This document shows, one piece after another, positions 14,927 through 23,665 of a DNA stretch of 41,857 bases. Numbering within the stretch: position 1 is the first letter of the stretch; each line of letters starts with the position of its first letter. The notes below the pieces were generated by a model, which made no database searches, had not been told where the DNA came from, and worked only from the letters and a program-made list of their open reading frames with translations. The DNA comes from Bacteroidia bacterium. Lineage in GTDB: Bacteria; Bacteroidota; Bacteroidia; CAIKAF01. The position numbers were made by a program, and so were the translations under genes. Where the stretch lies: the NCBI GenBank assembly GCA_016742095.1, contig JACVCJ010000030.1, forward strand, positions 1-41,857, written 5' to 3'.

Positions 14927-17900
14927 TTAATACTCATATTCGGCGCTCCAGTACTCATAGTTGCCACTGGCCCGGATGCGGCGGCTCTCTTCGATCATTA
15001 CGTCGAAAACCAGGGCGTTCAGCTTCTCGCTGAGGCTCTTACGGGTTACGTCGGGGATATAGTTAAAGTTTTTCACCTCGATGTCTTCCTCCGGCGACCA
15101 GACCACGATCTTATAGGTCTGCTCCGGCGAATAGTTCTTTTCGTCCAGTTCGCGGAACACATAAAAGGTGGTCTCCCCGAAACGCTGGGTCTCTTTCAGT
15201 TTATATACCTTTTCGTCCTTCTTCTCGTCTTCGTCCTCGCCGTAATAGTAGGAATTACCTTCCGAGGCCAGCAGGTAGGCATTCAGGAAGCGCAGGGTGT
15301 CTATCGACTTAAGGCGGCTCCGGTTTTCGTCCTGCTGCAGGAACTCATAGGCCATTTCGGCCGATTTCTTGTTGTACAGCAGTGAATCCACGTAACTGGA
15401 GTCCATAATGCCCCCGAAAACGATCTTATTTTCGATCAGCGGCACGTAATAACCTGTGAACTTGTAGGTTTTAATTTTGCGCAGCTGGGTCAGCAGCTTT
15501 TCATCCGTGCGGAAATGGCGGGCAAAGGGCAGCATGGTTTCCAGGTTGTTGCTGATCCCGGCCTTTTCCGGGTCGAGTATATTGCCCGAGATATCTTTAC
15601 GCAGGGCCATCATCAGATCGTCGTAAATAATGCCGTGGTAGGGTTTCAGCTGTTCCCAGCTTACGTAACTGCTGTCGAGCGCACGGGCCGTAACCTCGTA
15701 AATATGGGATTTAAAGTCTTCGTAACGGCTGAATTTCAGGATGTCCGGGAATACCCTTCGGGCAACCGTATCATTGGTGGCGCAGCCGTGGAACAGGGAA
15801 TACGTGGCTCCGTACGAATAGTCGTACTCATTGCTGTTCATAAAGAAGGGGTTCTGTTTGAACAGTTCATAACCCTTGCTCAGGCTTTCGGCATGGTGCC
15901 GTGAAGTGAGTCCGTCGATCAGCGCCTCCTGGAAATCGGCCGTATCCACCCAGTTGTTGTAAAGTTCGGTAAGCACCGCCGCACGGCGTGTATCGTAAAA
16001 GGATGCATAAATAGTAATAAGACGTTTTTTAAGTTCGATCTCTTTCTTGCCCGTTGTGGCCCGGCGGATGATACGCTCTACCTGGGGCATGTCCGAAGCG
16101 GAGAAATTACCCGAATTCATATAGTAGTTTTCGTTCTTATAGTATTTAATGAGCGAGGAGTCATTGGCCTCGATGTGGTCCAGGATAAAGCGGCCCTGTT
16201 TTACCAGCGGGTCGAACTGCAGGGTATTGGTATCGGGCAGCATCTCGAAATTGGCGATCACCTTCTGCGACCAGGTGTCGCGCTGGTCTCCGGGCGCATA
16301 GGTAAGCCAGGAGAAACAGTAGGTCTTGTTGCCCTGGTGCATCATTTTCAGGTGCAGCTGCGGATATTCGGCGCCTTTCAGGTGTACATGAGCGGCCATG
16401 GAATAGCGTTCGCCTTCCTTTTTCAGTTCTTCTCTACTCAAAACCAGCTCTTTATCACGAAGACTGTCTTTGGAATGGGGCAGGATAAAATCTCCCCAGT
16501 GGAACCGGCCGAAATTTTCAAAGCCGTATACCTTTTCGTCGATGATGTTATCAAATATCTTATGCAGGCTGTCCACGTAATCGTTCACGCCGTACTTCAC
16601 AAAATCCACGCTCATTACGCGGTGTCCCACGCGGTCTTCGAGGTAGAACTGTTTGTCGTCGCGCTGGTACACCTTCAGGTCCTTCTCATCCTCGTCATAG
16701 CCCATGTCCCAGAAACTGTAGCTGTTTCCCGAGGATGAACCCTCCGGCTTCTGCAGCACGGTCTTCGTGCGGAAATAGGACGTACTGTCGGTCACTTCTT
16801 TTTCTTCGTTCAGCACCCAGTACGAAAAGTCGCGGGTTACCAGCGAAGAAACGGCACTGCGGGTATCGCTCTCGCTGCCTTTGGCCAGGAAACACCAGTA
16901 ATCGGGCGCTTTGGCGCGGATCTCTACGTACACTTTCAGTTTGGGATCGTAACAACTGGCTACCCCGCTGCCCGTCTTGTATTCCGTTTTTACCTGTGCC
17001 GTATTTATTTTCAGGTTGTTCATTACGCCCTGCAGGATCAGTGCGGCGTCTATGCTGTCTTTTTCGAGTGCGTCAAAATCGGAGAAGCTGCGGTGACGGG
17101 CATAGATATGCATACCGTCCTTCTTGAACAGGAAGTTGTGACGTACGGATACGTTCACCACCTGTCCGTCGCTGTTCATCTTGTTGTCGCCGGCCTCGGT
17201 AAAATTGTTCCAGGCCGTTTTCAGGTCCTGCTTATCGTCCTGTACTACCTGGAAGGACTTAATGAGCATTTTGGCTATCGGGCTGGCCATGTAGGACGGT
17301 GAGCCCTGCAGTTTGTAAAAAATGATGTGATAGGGCGCCAGGATCACAAAGCGCTGTTCCTGGTTGCCGCTGGGCAGTGTGTTACGTATTTCGAACGCCG
17401 GGTTACCAAACAGGCTGCTTTTGCTGGAATAGGTGATCTTGCCCGGGATGCTCTCGGAGATCAGGGAATCCATCTGGGCGTGCATTTTGTAGGGATCGTA
17501 ATCCAGGAAAACGCCCCCGGTCTGCAGCACGTCGATGATCAGGAAGGCTCCGTTACCGAGGTCCAGGCTGGTATAGGACGAAAAATACGGCGAGTTCATT
17601 TCAATGACCGTACCCGGCATTTTACTGCGGATACCGTCGCCCTTGTTGGAGGCAAAGTCTACCATCCTGGGCGGGGCGATCTTCTGCTCCATCTTGAGCA
17701 CCGACGATTTTTTCACGTGCTGACTGTTCATCACCACCGGTGTGAGCGAATAGCCTTTGGTACGCAGCATTTCGATGATGCCCTCGTTCCCCGGCAGGTG
17801 TGCGGCGCCGGCGGCGGCAAAAATGGTCTTTCCGCTGCGGATCACCGAATCGATGGTATTGGCCATCATCTCGTTGCGCAGGTCCAGCATGTAACGGCGG

Positions 17901-18586
17901 TACATTTTAGACTGGGTAAGATTGTTGAGCGAGTCCAGCATGCCCAGGCGTCCCGAGCGGTACGCGTCCTCGATCTTGTTCATGGCCACGCGGCGGATCT
18001 CGTAGCTCAGTTTACGGTCTTTGTCTTCCGGGGCTTTATCGGCCTGATCGGTCAGTTTGCGCGCTTTTTTAAAATCTTCGAGGGCCAGGGTCGGCTTCAG
18101 GAATTTCTTAGAAAGCTGGTAAATGTACATATCCAGGTAGGTACTTTCTTCAAAGCCCTCGTTGCCCTGCTGCTTGCGGAACAGGAAATAGTTGATGGCA
18201 CGCGGGTCGTACGCCATAAACTCCATAATGTCCTTTACCTTGTATTCGGGCAGGCTGAACACGCTTTTATACAGTTCGCGGGCCGATTGTACCTCGTACC
18301 CGGAATACAGGTACATGGGATATTCTTCTGAAAAATAGTTACGCACCCACTCTTCCGGTTCCAGTTCCAGTGCGGTTATATCGGTATTCTGTATGGCCTG
18401 GTAGAAGGGATCGTCCAGGTGAAAGGCCACCCGGTTGCTTACGTGCATGGAACCGAACAGGTACGAGGGTTTGGCGGCGCCGGGCGAACGTACTTCCCAC
18501 AGCAAAGCGGGATATTTATCGGCAACCTGGGTGTAAGCAGCTAAAAATGAACACAGGAAAACAAATAGTGAGAGGATTTTTTTCAT
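14927..18586 (-). CDS. giant TraB/TIKI-like (GumN) protein with ~930-residue unknown C-terminal region
   Basis: A 1219-residue exported protein. Starting at MKKILSLF (18586) gives a signal peptide of about 20 residues; the frame extends nine codons further upstream without improving it. Residues ~25-290 form a TraB/GumN-type domain: FGSMHV (His48), ALELE, the LRNEMMANTIDSVI helix (~237-250) and AAAGAAHLPG (His263). The paired GxxH/GAxHL motifs are those of the TIKI-like metalloprotease fold, so a metal-dependent hydrolase is plausible. The remaining ~930 residues match nothing I know. They are mixed polar with many Tyr, Asp and Lys, lack membrane segments, include a helical-repeat-looking stretch (~820-1050) and end in an acidic GEDEDEKKDEK loop plus a Tyr-rich tail. 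No T9SS tail is evident. Confidence 0.8.
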   Translation of the reverse strand: MKKILSLFVFLCSFLAAYTQVADKYPALLWEVRSPGAAKPSYLFGSMHVSNRVAFHLDDPFYQAIQNTDITALELEPEEWVRNYFSEEYPMYLYSGYEVQSARELYKSVFSLPEYKVKDIMEFMAYDPRAINYFLFRKQQGNEGFEESTYLDMYIYQLSKKFLKPTLALEDFKKARKLTDQADKAPEDKDRKLSYEIRRVAMNKIEDAYRSGRLGMLDSLNNLTQSKMYRRYMLDLRNEMMANTIDSVIRSGKTIFAAAGAAHLPGNEGIIEMLRTKGYSLTPVVMNSQHVKKSSVLKMEQKIAPPRMVDFASNKGDGIRSKMPGTVIEMNSPYFSSYTSLDLGNGAFLIIDVLQTGGVFLDYDPYKMHAQMDSLISESIPGKITYSSKSSLFGNPAFEIRNTLPSGNQEQRFVILAPYHIIFYKLQGSPSYMASPIAKMLIKSFQVVQDDKQDLKTAWNNFTEAGDNKMNSDGQVVNVSVRHNFLFKKDGMHIYARHRSFSDFDALEKDSIDAALILQGVMNNLKINTAQVKTEYKTGSGVASCYDPKLKVYVEIRAKAPDYWCFLAKGSESDTRSAVSSLVTRDFSYWVLNEEKEVTDSTSYFRTKTVLQKPEGSSSGNSYSFWDMGYDEDEKDLKVYQRDDKQFYLEDRVGHRVMSVDFVKYGVNDYVDSLHKIFDNIIDEKVYGFENFGRFHWGDFILPHSKDSLRDKELVLSREELKKEGERYSMAAHVHLKGAEYPQLHLKMMHQGNKTYCFSWLTYAPGDQRDTWSQKVIANFEMLPDTNTLQFDPLVKQGRFILDHIEANDSSLIKYYKNENYYMNSGNFSASDMPQVERIIRRATTGKKEIELKKRLITIYASFYDTRRAAVLTELYNNWVDTADFQEALIDGLTSRHHAESLSKGYELFKQNPFFMNSNEYDYSYGATYSLFHGCATNDTVARRVFPDILKFSRYEDFKSHIYEVTARALDSSYVSWEQLKPYHGIIYDDLMMALRKDISGNILDPEKAGISNNLETMLPFARHFRTDEKLLTQLRKIKTYKFTGYYVPLIENKIVFGGIMDSSYVDSLLYNKKSAEMAYEFLQQDENRSRLKSIDTLRFLNAYLLASEGNSYYYGEDEDEKKDEKVYKLKETQRFGETTFYVFRELDEKNYSPEQTYKIVVWSPEEDIEVKNFNYIPDVTRKSLSEKLNALVFDVMIEESRRIRASGNYEYWSAEYEY

Positions 18587-18761
18587 ATTGCGGGATAAGA
18601 TCATTGAGTGCATATGTAAAAACGAAAAAACAAAGGTTGGTTATATACGATTTAAAAAATTTAAGATGCAAATGTAACGTATTTGTATCAAACCACATAT
18701 AGTGTCTGCCCGCAAAGCAGAAATAGCCCCGGATAGAGCGAAAAAAATTATTGTTTTTTCT

Positions 18762-19643
18762 CTAAAATACGATCGTATCTCTGTAGCTGTGTAAGGTGCC
18801 GAAAATGCCGTACCCGTTACTGATATTGGAGTAGATCGGGGCCGGCTGTGAAAAGATGCTGCCCTTGTTACGCAGGTATTTGGCATACGTAAGCGCGTAC
18901 TGGTAATATTCGGCCGAAGTGTGTTTTAACTCTACGATCAGCTGAAGACTGTCGTGATGGTGAGCCGCGGAAGGCCGTATGCCGCTGTCGAGCCAGATCA
19001 TATCCGATACGCCGGAACTGAGGTAGGAATCGCTGAAATAGAGTCCTCCGCACAGTTCACGGTCGTTGTATTCGGCATTCCAGGCGCTGCGTACGCAACG
19101 GGTGCTCAGTTCCCACACGCCCTGTTTGTTCAGGCGGTAACGGTACAGGCTCAGCTGGTACAGATCGCCCGGGGTGGAAAGATCGCCGAACTGTACGCCC
19201 ACGCGGTAGGTATCACGGTTATCCTCCACACTGAAAGCCGTATCCAGGATCAGCTGCTGTATAGGCACCTGCACAGGCACACAGGACGTACCGCTACTCA
19301 GCAGGGGATAAGCGCCGTAGCTGCCTTTTATGGAATAGCATTTGCCCGCCTGTGGAAACGTGAACTGCCGGGCAATGTACAGGCCCAGCGAGTCTATGTA
19401 CATCATGCTGTCTACCAGGGTCTCGTTTTCGTATATAGCCAGGCGCGCTTCTGCATAGGGCAGTACCGAGGACGTATCGAGTATGCCCTTGCTCAGATCG
19501 GCATAGGCAATAAAAGGTAAGGCCGGCGTTACCAGGGCATTGAGCACCGGTTTCTGCACGGCGGAAGGCAGCAGGTCGCTCTCATCCTTTATGCAGGAAG
19601 CAAAAAATACGATCAGCAGGTATAGACAGTATCTTTTTTTCAT
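18762..19643 (-). CDS. DUF4249-type lipoprotein partner of the TonB receptor
   Basis: A 293-residue protein with a lipoprotein signal peptide (lipobox FASC, Cys17). The body resembles DUF4249 proteins: PVLNALVTP near the N-terminus, a beta-rich middle with alternating hydrophobic residues, LYQLSLYRY, and the late SNISNGYGIFGTLHSY pattern. DUF4249 lipoproteins are found almost only in Bacteroidota, next to a TonB-dependent receptor, as here. They are thought to be surface or periplasmic partners in ligand uptake. The start overlaps the end of the receptor gene by 4 nt (ATGA-type overlap), so translation is probably coupled. The ligand is unknown. Confidence 0.8.
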   Translation of the reverse strand: MKKRYCLYLLIVFFASCIKDESDLLPSAVQKPVLNALVTPALPFIAYADLSKGILDTSSVLPYAEARLAIYENETLVDSMMYIDSLGLYIARQFTFPQAGKCYSIKGSYGAYPLLSSGTSCVPVQVPIQQLILDTAFSVEDNRDTYRVGVQFGDLSTPGDLYQLSLYRYRLNKQGVWELSTRCVRSAWNAEYNDRELCGGLYFSDSYLSSGVSDMIWLDSGIRPSAAHHHDSLQLIVELKHTSAEYYQYALTYAKYLRNKGSIFSQPAPIYSNISNGYGIFGTLHSYRDTIVF

Positions 19644-22039
19644 TTTTTCCGGCTTTTCTGTTTTATGTCCTGAAACTTCATACCATAGCTGAAAGCCGGG
19701 ATCACCGGGAAAAGAGAGAGTTTTTTCAGCATAATATTTCCGTTGTCGTTATCGATAAAATAGAGAAAAGGATTATTGCGGCTGTAGGCATTGTATACCC
19801 CTATGGTCCAGGTACGTATGCCCCATTTTTTGGTCTTGCGGAAGCTAACGCCCAGGTCCAGGCGGTGATAAGCCTGCATACGGAAGTTGTTGCGGCTCTG
19901 TATATCTTCGGCATTGGCCCCGCCCTGCATCAGCAGCGGAATATCCGTTACCGATACCGAACCGCTGTAGGCCGTTACGGGCAGGGTTACCCAGTTGCCG
20001 GTACCGTACATCCAGGAGGCCGAAAGAGATATACCGGGCTTTATGTCCCAGGAAAACACCACATTAACTCCGTGGCGGCGGTCGTAACGGTAGGGGAACC
20101 ATTCGCCCCCGTTTATTTCGCCGAATCTGCGGTAACTCCAGGAGAGCGTATACCCGATCCAGCCGCTCCATACCTTGCCGGTCTTACGCAGCATGAATTC
20201 GGCTCCGTAGGCCCGTCCTTTACCGCGGGCGGCCAGGTCCTGCCAGTCGGCATCGTTTACGAAAGCGGCCCCGTCCACGTATTCCAGTACGCCGTCTATC
20301 TGGCGGTAGTAGCCGTCCAGTGAAAATTCCAGCCGGGCGTCTTTTACCGGGTAATAGGCCGAGATGCCCAGTACGGCCTCTTTGGAACGCTGCGGCGCTA
20401 TTTTGGGCGTGGCAGGCACCCACAGATCGGTGGGCAGCCCGATACCAAAGGTACTAAGCATACCGATGGGCTGAAACATGTGAGAATAGGCGGCTTTCAC
20501 GGCCCAGTTCTCCGAAGGTGTAAAGGCCAGCGAAATACGCGGCTGTACGTCCCAGTAAAAGCTCCTTTTCACCTGGTAAGCCACACCGTGTACCCCGATG
20601 CCGGCCTTCAGGAAAGAGGCCACACGCCATTCGTCTTCGGCAAAAGCGGTAAGATCGTGTCCTTCGTATACCGGTGTGCCCGGCGGTGGAACGGCCTTGG
20701 GCGGGTCTGTGGTCACGGAAAAGGTATTGCCGTCGGCCAGGTTGCGATGATAGATATACGATATACCGGCACGTACAAAATGATTTTTATGCGGACGGCC
20801 GGAAAACGTAAGCTGGGCATGATGGTCGCGTATACGGCTGAAATAGTTGTTCACCGAGCCGCTGCGCGAATCGTCCACGTAAAAAACCCGGATAAAGGAT
20901 TGCTGGGTGCGGTAATCGAAATCGGCCACTCCCAGGCGCGCCGTCATATTCCAGTCGGGGTTCAGGTTGTGTTCCAGGGTTACACTGCCCAGCAGGGTCT
21001 GCCAGCTCATATCAAAAATAAAGCGGGTCTCTTCGGGGTCCTGTTCGCTGGGATTGATCACCCTGCTGTTGATGCGGTCGAAGCCCCAGTAGCCGGTAAA
21101 GCGGATGCGGGTCCGGTCTGAAAAACGGTGAAAGATATGCAGGTTGGCGTCGTAAAAACCGAAACCGGGTTCTATGTTCTCTTCGATGAGGTTCTTACGG
21201 CCGTTGATCAGCTTCATTACCGGTTTGGCCCAGAGATTGATATAGCTGGCCCGCGCACCCGCCAGGTACGAGGTACTTCCCTTTTTCAGCGGCCCTTCGG
21301 CAAAGCCTTTGGCCGTAAGCAGCCCGATATTGAATTCGGCATTGTGCTTCTGCAGATCGCCGCTGCGCACCTGCAGGTCGGTCACTGCCGCCAGCCTGCC
21401 CCCGTAACGGGCCGGCAAGCCGCCTTTCATCACCTCTACCTGTGAAATGGTCTCGGTATTGAACAGGGAGAAAAAGCCCAGGATATGTGCCACATTGTAG
21501 AGCGGAATACCGTCGAGCAGTACCAGGTTCTGATCGGGCGAGCCTCCGCGGATATACACGCCCATACTGCCTTCGGAGCCGTTACTGACGCCCGGTGTAA
21601 GTGTAAGGGCCCGCATGATATCGGTTTCGCCGAAAAGCGCCGGCAGTTTCTGAATTTCGGCCATTTGCAGATTCACCACACCGGTCTGCACTCTTTCGGT
21701 AACCAGCTGGCGCTCTGCACGTATCTGCGCCCCGCTGAGGTTCTGGCTCTGCAGACTTACATTGATGACCGTATCCCGGCTTGCGTAAAAGGATACACGC
21801 TGAGGTTTGTGGCCCACATAACTAAAAACGATGCTCAGGCTATCGGCCGGCAGTCCCTGCAGACTATATTCGCCCGAAGCGCCGCTGCTGGTGCCTTTGC
21901 CACTCCCGGACACGTAAACGGCTGCGCCCGGCAAAGCCTGTCCCTCCTGGTCGCTTACCCGGCCGCTTACCTGTACCTGTGCCATAGCGGAGCCTGTAAG
22001 GCATCCGGATAAGACAAGTGTAAGCCAGGCCGTTTTCAT
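19640..22039 (-). CDS. TonB-dependent outer-membrane receptor with carboxypeptidase-like N-terminal domain
   Basis: A 799-residue outer-membrane receptor. A ~20-residue signal peptide ends AMAQ. A carboxypeptidase-regulatory-like beta domain follows (~22-95; VSGRVSDQEGQALPGAAVYV, FSYVGHKPQRV). The plug is at ~110-230, with ALTLTPGVSNGSEGSMGVYI, DGIPLYN and VEVMKGGLPARYGGRLAAVT. The rest is a 22-strand-type barrel rich in aromatic beta strands. The usual terminal aromatic strand is followed by a short basic extension (KQKSRKK). Energised by TonB-ExbBD, it would import a large or scarce ligand together with the DUF4249 lipoprotein. Nothing local identifies the ligand. A promoter box lies 5 nt before the ATG. 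Confidence 0.92.
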   Translation of the reverse strand: MKTAWLTLVLSGCLTGSAMAQVQVSGRVSDQEGQALPGAAVYVSGSGKGTSSGASGEYSLQGLPADSLSIVFSYVGHKPQRVSFYASRDTVINVSLQSQNLSGAQIRAERQLVTERVQTGVVNLQMAEIQKLPALFGETDIMRALTLTPGVSNGSEGSMGVYIRGGSPDQNLVLLDGIPLYNVAHILGFFSLFNTETISQVEVMKGGLPARYGGRLAAVTDLQVRSGDLQKHNAEFNIGLLTAKGFAEGPLKKGSTSYLAGARASYINLWAKPVMKLINGRKNLIEENIEPGFGFYDANLHIFHRFSDRTRIRFTGYWGFDRINSRVINPSEQDPEETRFIFDMSWQTLLGSVTLEHNLNPDWNMTARLGVADFDYRTQQSFIRVFYVDDSRSGSVNNYFSRIRDHHAQLTFSGRPHKNHFVRAGISYIYHRNLADGNTFSVTTDPPKAVPPPGTPVYEGHDLTAFAEDEWRVASFLKAGIGVHGVAYQVKRSFYWDVQPRISLAFTPSENWAVKAAYSHMFQPIGMLSTFGIGLPTDLWVPATPKIAPQRSKEAVLGISAYYPVKDARLEFSLDGYYRQIDGVLEYVDGAAFVNDADWQDLAARGKGRAYGAEFMLRKTGKVWSGWIGYTLSWSYRRFGEINGGEWFPYRYDRRHGVNVVFSWDIKPGISLSASWMYGTGNWVTLPVTAYSGSVSVTDIPLLMQGGANAEDIQSRNNFRMQAYHRLDLGVSFRKTKKWGIRTWTIGVYNAYSRNNPFLYFIDNDNGNIMLKKLSLFPVIPAFSYGMKFQDIKQKSRKK

Positions 22040-22044
22040 GGCTT

Positions 22045-22052
22045 CAAAAATA
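22045..22052 (-). promoter_or_regulatory. -7 box (TATTTTTG) five bases before the TonB receptor start
   Basis: A perfect TAnnTTTG on the minus strand, AAGCC, then ATG. Either the transcript is leaderless or nearly so, or the start codon lies further downstream. Confidence 0.45.
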
Positions 22053-22083
22053 CATTTTTATTTATGCGGCCGGGGCATTTGTT

Positions 22084-22974
22084 TCAGGCTGACTCCCATA
22101 TTTTTATCTCTTTATCGTCCGAGCCGGAGACCAGGCATTTTTCTTCCGCGATATATAACAGAGAATTAATACTGGCCCGGTGTCCGCCGCCGGCCCTTTC
22201 GATGCGTCCGAGAAAACTTCCGTCGACGGCCGACCAGAATTTGATCTTACGGTCGCGCGAGGCAGATACCAGGCGCTCTCCCGGCAGCATCAGCAAACGA
22301 TATACGGCATAATTGTGTGCGGCGATCTCCCATTGCATCTTCCCCTCCGGGTCCCATTTGCGGATATGCCCGTCCCGGCCCGAAGTATAGAGATATTCGC
22401 CCGAAAAGACCAGTCCGTACACGGATGGATCGTGCGCCTGCCAGCTGCTGATCACCCGCCTGTCTGCAAGGTTGAGCTGTGTTACCATACCTGCTGAATC
22501 GCCGATCCAGAAATGATCAGCGTGCAGAACGGCCGTACGCAGTTTGGCCCCGGATATCTTTATACGGTCCCGCAGGCTGAAATCTGTATTTATAAGGGCC
22601 AGCACGCCGTTACCACCGAGTGCATAATAACCTTCTGCATCGGGCAGGATACCGACCTGGAATACACCGCCTTCGAGGTAAGAAAGATGATGCATTTCCT
22701 GTTTTAAACCCAGGTCCAGTACGTGGATACCGCCTTTTTCCGTGCCGGCCAGCAGGTAACGCCCGTCGGCAGAAAGGCAGAGTGAAAATACCGCTGCCGG
22801 CAGCATGGCCAGGGCGCCTTTGTTCTCACCGCTTTGCAGGTCCCAGAGGGCAATAATACCATCGCCCGCCGCACTCAGTATTCCGGCTCCGGGCATCCAG
22901 GCGAGGCTGTAAACAGCTCCGCGATGGCCCTGCAGGGTATGCTTAAGGCGTAACGGCATTCTTTTTATCTTCAA
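22084..22974 (-). CDS. WD40-repeat beta-propeller protein
   Basis: A 296-residue protein made of seven WD40-like repeats of ~40 residues and no other domain. The clearest are the first (LQGHRGAVYSLAW ... IIALWDL), the fifth (SWQAHDPSVYGLVF ... GHIRKWD), the sixth (SASRDRKIKFW) and the last (SGSDDKEIKIWES). Seven repeats close one propeller. There is no signal peptide, so it is probably a cytosolic scaffold whose partner is unknown. Its start overlaps the end of cmk by 32 nt, or 17 nt if the ATG at 22959 is used. It is therefore the last gene of the HerA-like ATPase - cmk - WD40 group and is likely translationally coupled to cmk. Confidence 0.88.
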   Translation of the reverse strand: MKIKRMPLRLKHTLQGHRGAVYSLAWMPGAGILSAAGDGIIALWDLQSGENKGALAMLPAAVFSLCLSADGRYLLAGTEKGGIHVLDLGLKQEMHHLSYLEGGVFQVGILPDAEGYYALGGNGVLALINTDFSLRDRIKISGAKLRTAVLHADHFWIGDSAGMVTQLNLADRRVISSWQAHDPSVYGLVFSGEYLYTSGRDGHIRKWDPEGKMQWEIAAHNYAVYRLLMLPGERLVSASRDRKIKFWSAVDGSFLGRIERAGGGHRASINSLLYIAEEKCLVSGSDDKEIKIWESA

Positions 22975-23665
22975 TGGCTTTCAGGGCCCAGCCCAGCGCC
23001 ATCTGCAACTGTTCGTCGGGAGTAAGTTCCGAATTGTCGAGCACCATGGCGTCATCGGCCTGGCGCAGGGGATCTTCCACACGGGTGGAATCGATCAGGT
23101 CGCGGGTCTTCAGGTTCTCGCGCACCTGGTCCATGCTCACGTCCTGGCCTTTGGCACGTTGTTCCTCAAAGCGGCGCAGTACGCGCACTTCGGTATCGGC
23201 GGTCATAAATATCTTCAGTTCGGCATCGGGCATTACCACGGTGCCGATGTCGCGGCCGTCCATCACCACGCCTTTTTTCTCTGCCATGGCACGCTGCGAT
23301 TTGTGCAGTTTGCGACGTACGGCCTGTATGGCGCTCACCGGGCTTACGAGCGAGGCCACGTCCTGCGAACGGATCTCTTTTTCTACGTTCTTTCCGTTCA
23401 GCACCACGTCGGAACGGCCGGTTTCCTTATTGCGCTCAAAGGTAATATCGATCTCGTCCAGGCGGCGTGAAATTTCGTCCACGTACAGCAGTCCGTCCTT
23501 TACCAGGCCTTCTTTCATGGCAAACAGCGTTACGGCACGGTACATAGCGCCCGTGTCCAGGTAATGGTAATGCAGTTTACTTGCCAGAGCCTTGGCCAGC
23601 GTGCTTTTGCCGCAGGATGAAAAGCCGTCGATGGCTATGGATATTTTTATGTCTTCGTTGTTCAT
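22943..23665 (-). CDS. cmk: cytidylate kinase
   Basis: A 240-residue (d)CMP kinase that transfers phosphate from ATP to CMP/dCMP in the cytosolic pyrimidine pathway. The P-loop is GFSSCGKSTLAKALA (~14-28), followed by YLDTGAMYRAVTL (~35-47), the CMP-binding segment ending in MDGRDIGTVVMPDAELKIF (as short pieces, ~135-155) and the lid R residues in RVLRRFEEQ. Length is typical. The start at 23665 directly abuts the stop of the upstream ATPase gene (zero spacing), and its end overlaps the WD40 gene, so expression is probably polycistronic. Confidence 0.95.
   Translation of the reverse strand: MNNEDIKISIAIDGFSSCGKSTLAKALASKLHYHYLDTGAMYRAVTLFAMKEGLVKDGLLYVDEISRRLDEIDITFERNKETGRSDVVLNGKNVEKEIRSQDVASLVSPVSAIQAVRRKLHKSQRAMAEKKGVVMDGRDIGTVVMPDAELKIFMTADTEVRVLRRFEEQRAKGQDVSMDQVRENLKTRDLIDSTRVEDPLRQADDAMVLDNSELTPDEQLQMALGWALKAIEDKKNAVTP

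Noticed and set aside
18740-18770. A/T-rich possible terminator after the DUF4249 gene
   Set aside because: Only a short A-run/T-run pairing with no GC stem; too weak to call.
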